The notes under the pieces were generated by a model. The model had not been told where the DNA came from. It saw only the letters and a program-made list of their open reading frames with translations, and did not search any database. Below, piece after piece: positions 61,501-64,000 of a DNA stretch of 64,000 bases; positions within the stretch are counted from its first letter, which is position 1, and every line of letters starts with the position of its first letter. Source of the DNA: Heterodera schachtii (Eukaryota > Nematoda > Chromadorea > Rhabditida > Heteroderidae); the NCBI GenBank assembly GCA_023374025.1, contig SIJG01000077.1, positions 440,565-504,564 of the forward strand, given 5' to 3'. The position numbers and the translations under genes are program-made.

Positions 61501-62574
61501 CACTTCAAAAATGTGTTCAAACAATTTCAAATTATAAGTAAAAGTTTTTTATTTTTAAAAGGTCTTTTATTCTCCATTTTGTGCCAAATGGAACATAATC
61601 CCAAAAACTTTTGTTTCCCTACAATAAGAAATTTTGGACAATTTTCTAAAAGCTAAGATGTGCCAAACTTTCCGGCATTTCTATCACGAAAGTCATCATT
61701 CCCTCAACAAAATTTGCTTCCATTTTTTGGGATTTTTAATAAATTAATTACATTCAGCTGTTTCAACAGCAGCATTCTTCGTCCGTTTACCAAAACAATA
61801 ATTTTGGCGATTTTGGCATTTCAAAAACAATGGCAGCCAACAACAACACTGATCACCACCAGCAACGGCGGCACACTGATCAGCGCAGTTGGGGCAGCCA
61901 AAGTGTGGCCTCGTCACCGCGCGGCATTGTGTACACACTGAGCAAATCGGACCGTGCCGAGTCGGCACGGAGCAGTGATTTTGAGGACCCAGGCTTAGGT
62001 CGGAACAGGTCACCCCCCCCCCCCCCCCCCCTGTCGTCCCTGAACATTTTTAAAAAGATTTTAAAAAAGAATTTTTTTAAGAAAACAAATCTTACAAAGA
62101 TTTTTATAAGAAAATTTTCAAGAAAAATTTTTTTTGAAATTTTTGCGATTTAATTTGGAAAAATTTTTAAATACTTAATAATTCAGCATCATAAATTAAA
62201 AAAAAACACAAGAAAAATTTTTTGAAATTTTTTCTTGTTTTTTAAAATTTTTTACTTGGAAAATTTTGAGTTTGAAAAAAAATTTTTAAATAAATTTTCG
62301 GACAGTAAATGAACTGGGGTGGGGGGTGGAAATCAAGTGCACCCGACTTAGATTTTTGCAGAAATTAAGGATTTATCGATATATTTTTCAAAAATTTTCA
62401 GGCTATAGCAGCCTTGCAAATCCGCCCGAATTCATCCGCGCATTCCAAACCGAAGTGACCATCAATGAAGGCGAATCGGCTGAGGTGGACTGTCTGATGG
62501 TGGGCAATCCGAGGCCCAAAATCCGCTGGTTCTTCAATGATCGGCCCGTCAAATCCAGTCCTGGATTTTTTGAG
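49576..62574 (+). CDS. CCDC141-like spectrin-repeat and Ig-domain protein, about 24 exons, continues past the last exon seen
   Basis: Exons: 49576-49731, 50105-50242, 50291-50409, 50570-50642, 50739-50817, 51892-52036, 52986-53286, 53901-54074, 54215-54276, 54690-54903, 55739-55870, 56135-56293, 56767-56935, 57354-57631, 58072-58282, 58885-59195, 59647-59906, 59951-60035, 60349-60435, 60481 to about 60630, about 61132-61230, 61367-61439, 61758-61998, 62402-62574. Phases join except around 60630-61132, giving roughly 1,300 residues. The N-terminus (TTTTMSTIAVRAEPHSTIVV, then VELRIDEMEPGLLQIGTNPS, LHEDLYARLLGKEEQVEELL) resembles the start of vertebrate CCDC141, as I recall it, including the STIAV and LLEIG positions. 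A helical, spectrin-like rod follows to about residue 700, then four Ig I-set domains. Expected role is cytoskeletal or sarcomeric scaffolding. Introns after 50242 and 61439 start GC rather than GT. No stop is reached: 62574 is a splice donor. Confidence 0.8.
51050..51145 (-). other. tRNA-like sequence in an intron
   Basis: On the minus strand TAGTCTAGCGGTTAATT (A box) precedes CCGGTTCAATTCCGG (B box and T stem). No clean cloverleaf or anticodon. Probably a tRNA-derived repeat. Confidence 0.5.
51183..51798. repeat. 154-bp tandem repeat, about four copies
   Basis: GATATTAAGAAAAAATTCAT recurs at about 51332, 51486 and 51640, with a diverged first unit and a truncated last unit. Each unit contains AATGGGCACAAAAATTT. 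It expands the fifth intron of the CCDC141-like gene. Confidence 0.9.
52370..52925. mobile_element. hAT-like MITE, C-rich family, TSD TTCAGAAA
   Basis: Ends TAGGGTTTGGACCCCG and CGGGGTCCGAACCCTA; exact 8-bp duplications TTCAGAAA (52362-52369, 52926-52933). Shorter sibling of 17145-18174, with a GC hairpin module at 52584-52613. Inserted in the sixth intron of the CCDC141-like gene. Confidence 0.95.
54083..54160 (+). other. tRNA-like sequence in an intron
   Basis: TGGCTCAGTCGGTTAAGGC (A box/D arm) and GTGGGTTCAAATCCCGC (T arm) are well formed, and ATTCC/GGAAT can pair as an anticodon stem. However, the base expected to be U33 is C and the acceptor stem pairs poorly. More likely a tRNA pseudogene or SINE head than a working tRNA. 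Confidence 0.5.
55448..55626. mobile_element. 179-bp palindromic MITE, TSD ACAAAAAT
   Basis: TAGAGTTGAACGGGACCGGG at the left, inverse GGTCCCGCTCAACTCTA at the right; exact 8-bp duplications ACAAAAAT (55440-55447, 55627-55634). Similar ends occur at 12243 and near base 10. In an intron of the CCDC141-like gene. Confidence 0.94.
57354..62574 (+). other. Four Ig I-set domains of the CCDC141-like protein
   Basis: Ig1: exons 57354-57631 and 58072-58282 (PPRFTVPLASEHRAV, VQICWLKDGNSIG, EDDIGEYTLIGRNALG). Ig2: 58885-59195 and 59647-59906 (KPRFVRQLVNVSGREG, VLDCVVVGNPEPK, IIWYREEETV, EDAGLYKALAVNRHGE). Ig3: 60349-61230 (PPRIEPPLSSQVVREGQSV, VRWFFNSTPIS, HSGQYSVEAQNKVGQA). Ig4: 62402-62574 (NPPEFIRAFQTEV, VDCLMVGNPRPKIRWFFND), cut at the exon end. 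The C-W-D.G.Y.C pattern is visible in Ig1 and Ig2, with K-A or T-L replacing the second Cys, so some domains lack the usual disulphide, as in muscle Ig domains. Linkers are Gln-rich or Pro-rich (PPSPPRRSNS, EEQQQVEEQQQ). Confidence 0.75.
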
Positions 62575-62764
62575 GTGAAATATTGTTGGAATATTGCATA
62601 AGCAATTAAATTAATTAATTATTTTTATTTATTATTTTTAATAAAACTGAAATACTTATTATTTTATGTTAAATTTTCAAATATTTTTTTTCAGAATAAA
62701 GAGAATTTTTGTAATTGTGTATGCATTCATCAGAGACGGTCCCAGGGGTGGCGGGGGGTGGAAG

Positions 62765-62928
62765 TAGAGCCCGGAAATTTCAAATTTGCGGATTCCGCTG
62801 CGGGATTGGAACCTTAAAATTTTGACGGGAACCCGCGGGATTAATCCAGCAATTTCCAAAAAGATCGGGATTGCGGACTGGAATCCCCGCAAAATCCCGC
62901 GCGGGATCCTGTCCCGCGCCTGGTTCTA
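62765..62928. mobile_element. 164-bp MITE of the TAGAGCCCGG hAT family
   Basis: Starts TAGAGCCCGG and ends GCCTGGTTCTA, with GCGGGAT arrays inside. Flanks GGTGGAAG and GGTGGGGG match at six of eight. It is itself inside a G-rich repeat (62735-62950) related to 41808-41885. Confidence 0.65.
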
Positions 62929-62955
62929 GGTGGGGGTATGCAGCAGGGTACATAC

Positions 62956-63937
62956 CAGGGGTGGGACAACTCTCGTCTCTCGCCTCTCGCCAACTCTCGC
63001 CATTTTTGGTACTCTCGCCTCTCGTCTCTCGCCTCTCGTTTTTTGGGACGAGAGGCGAGAGTTGAAAATACACCCCTAAAGATTGAACTTTTGAGCAGTC
63101 AAAAAAATTTTCAAATTTACGCGAAAAAAAAACATAAATCTCTTTCTCTCCTTCCTTAATGTCTTAAATTAGAGAACAATTTTCTTTAATAGAACATGTT
63201 CAAATTTGGTCTGGTGGTTAAAACCTTCTGTCTTTCATTATTTTTCAAATATTTCAACTTAAAAATGATTGTTTTTTCTTTTTTTAAACAGCCTACAAAC
63301 CAGGGATGGCACGGAATTCCGAGAAATAGTCAATTTTGTACAATTTCTGTTAATAAATTGAACATAGAAATTTTCAATTTTTTTCCTGAAACTTGTTCAA
63401 AATCGCTAAATTTGGCCATTTTTTGGACAAAATTTGTTACCAATTTGCATAAAAATTAAAAAAAATTTTCCCGGCGGCGCCTATCGGCACCGCCGGACCC
63501 TTCTCCACAGTTTCCCAAAAGTTTTTTGGATAAAACGTGCCGTAAAAAAAGGTAGTTTGAATGGCAAAAAATGGACAAATAATAAGTTTGTTTGTAAAAT
63601 AAATATATTTCATGAAAATATTTATTTTATTTTCATGAAAAAATTTTAAAGTTTTTTTTTGAATTTTAGGACCTGGACTCGGTTTATAAGCTAGGGCCCT
63701 GACCCGGCTTTTCTGGACCCGGCAATACCCTGACCCGGTATTTGCCCAAATAAGCAGGCCCGTAACGCTAATTTAATATACGATTTTAAAGTTTTTTAAA
63801 TTAAAAAATAAGGATACAGAAAAAAATTTGAAAAACTCTCTCGCCTCTCGTCCTCTCGCCAACTCTCGTATTTTTGGGGACTCTCGCCTCTCGCCAAACT
63901 CTCGCTCTCGTCTTTTCTGAGACAAGTCACACCCCTG
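62956..63937. mobile_element. hAT-like MITE with CAGGGGTG ends, TSD GTACATAC
   Basis: CAGGGGTGGGAC at the left, CACACCCCTG at the right; exact 8-bp duplications GTACATAC (62948-62955, 63938-63945). Subterminal arrays of CTCTCGCCTCTCG units in inverse orientation; GC hairpin module at 63469-63500. The host sequence is a repeat that also occurs at 41808-41885. From 63946 to the end of the window only that repeat is seen. Confidence 0.94.
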
Positions 63938-64000
63938 GTACATACCCCCCCCCCCCCCAAAGATTCATTCGCACCCGAAATTTTATAATCTTTTTGATGA

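Overview
This is an AT-rich eukaryotic window: short introns, GT-AG and a few GC-AG splice sites, and 910 N in one gap. Three signals point to a plant-parasitic tylenchid nematode, most likely a cyst nematode (Heteroderidae). There are two SPRY-domain genes of the RanBPM/SPRYSEC type, a nematode 7TM chemoreceptor resembling the Sra/Srab class, and a six-exon gene (20.4-24.0 kb) matching a large protein family I recall from Globodera and Heterodera. The species assignment is inference from recalled families.

Layout: 0.4-4.4 kb (minus), coiled-coil plus SPRY gene with an internal tandem duplication. 6.0-6.9 kb (plus), second SPRY gene. 8.6-11.5 kb, a hAT transposon with a recognisable BED-finger transposase. 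12.75-13.66 kb, gap. 14.6-17.1 kb (minus), chemoreceptor. 20.4-24.0 kb (plus), cyst-nematode family gene with MITEs in three introns. 24.9-47.8 kb (minus), unrecognised multi-exon genes, one starting with a signal peptide, interrupted by a 13.4-kb near-perfect palindrome (27.8-41.2 kb). Each palindrome arm encodes an AT-hook protein and a FLYWCH zinc-finger protein. 49.6 kb to beyond 62.6 kb (plus), a gene of about 24 exons whose N-terminus resembles vertebrate CCDC141 and whose C-terminus carries at least four Ig domains.

The intergenic and intronic space is largely non-autonomous DNA transposons. At least eight have exact target-site duplications (TSDs) readable in the sequence (CTGATTAC, CTTTGTAT, ATTATTAA, GAGACCGA, ATATGTAC, TTCAGAAA, ACAAAAAT, GTACATAC). 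Most are 8 bp, as expected for hAT. Several families share one GC-rich hairpin module, and others share an inverted core under different GC-rich terminal caps.

Gene structures were assembled by hand from splice motifs, reading phase and family resemblance. Where phases join I say so; where they do not, the model is approximate.
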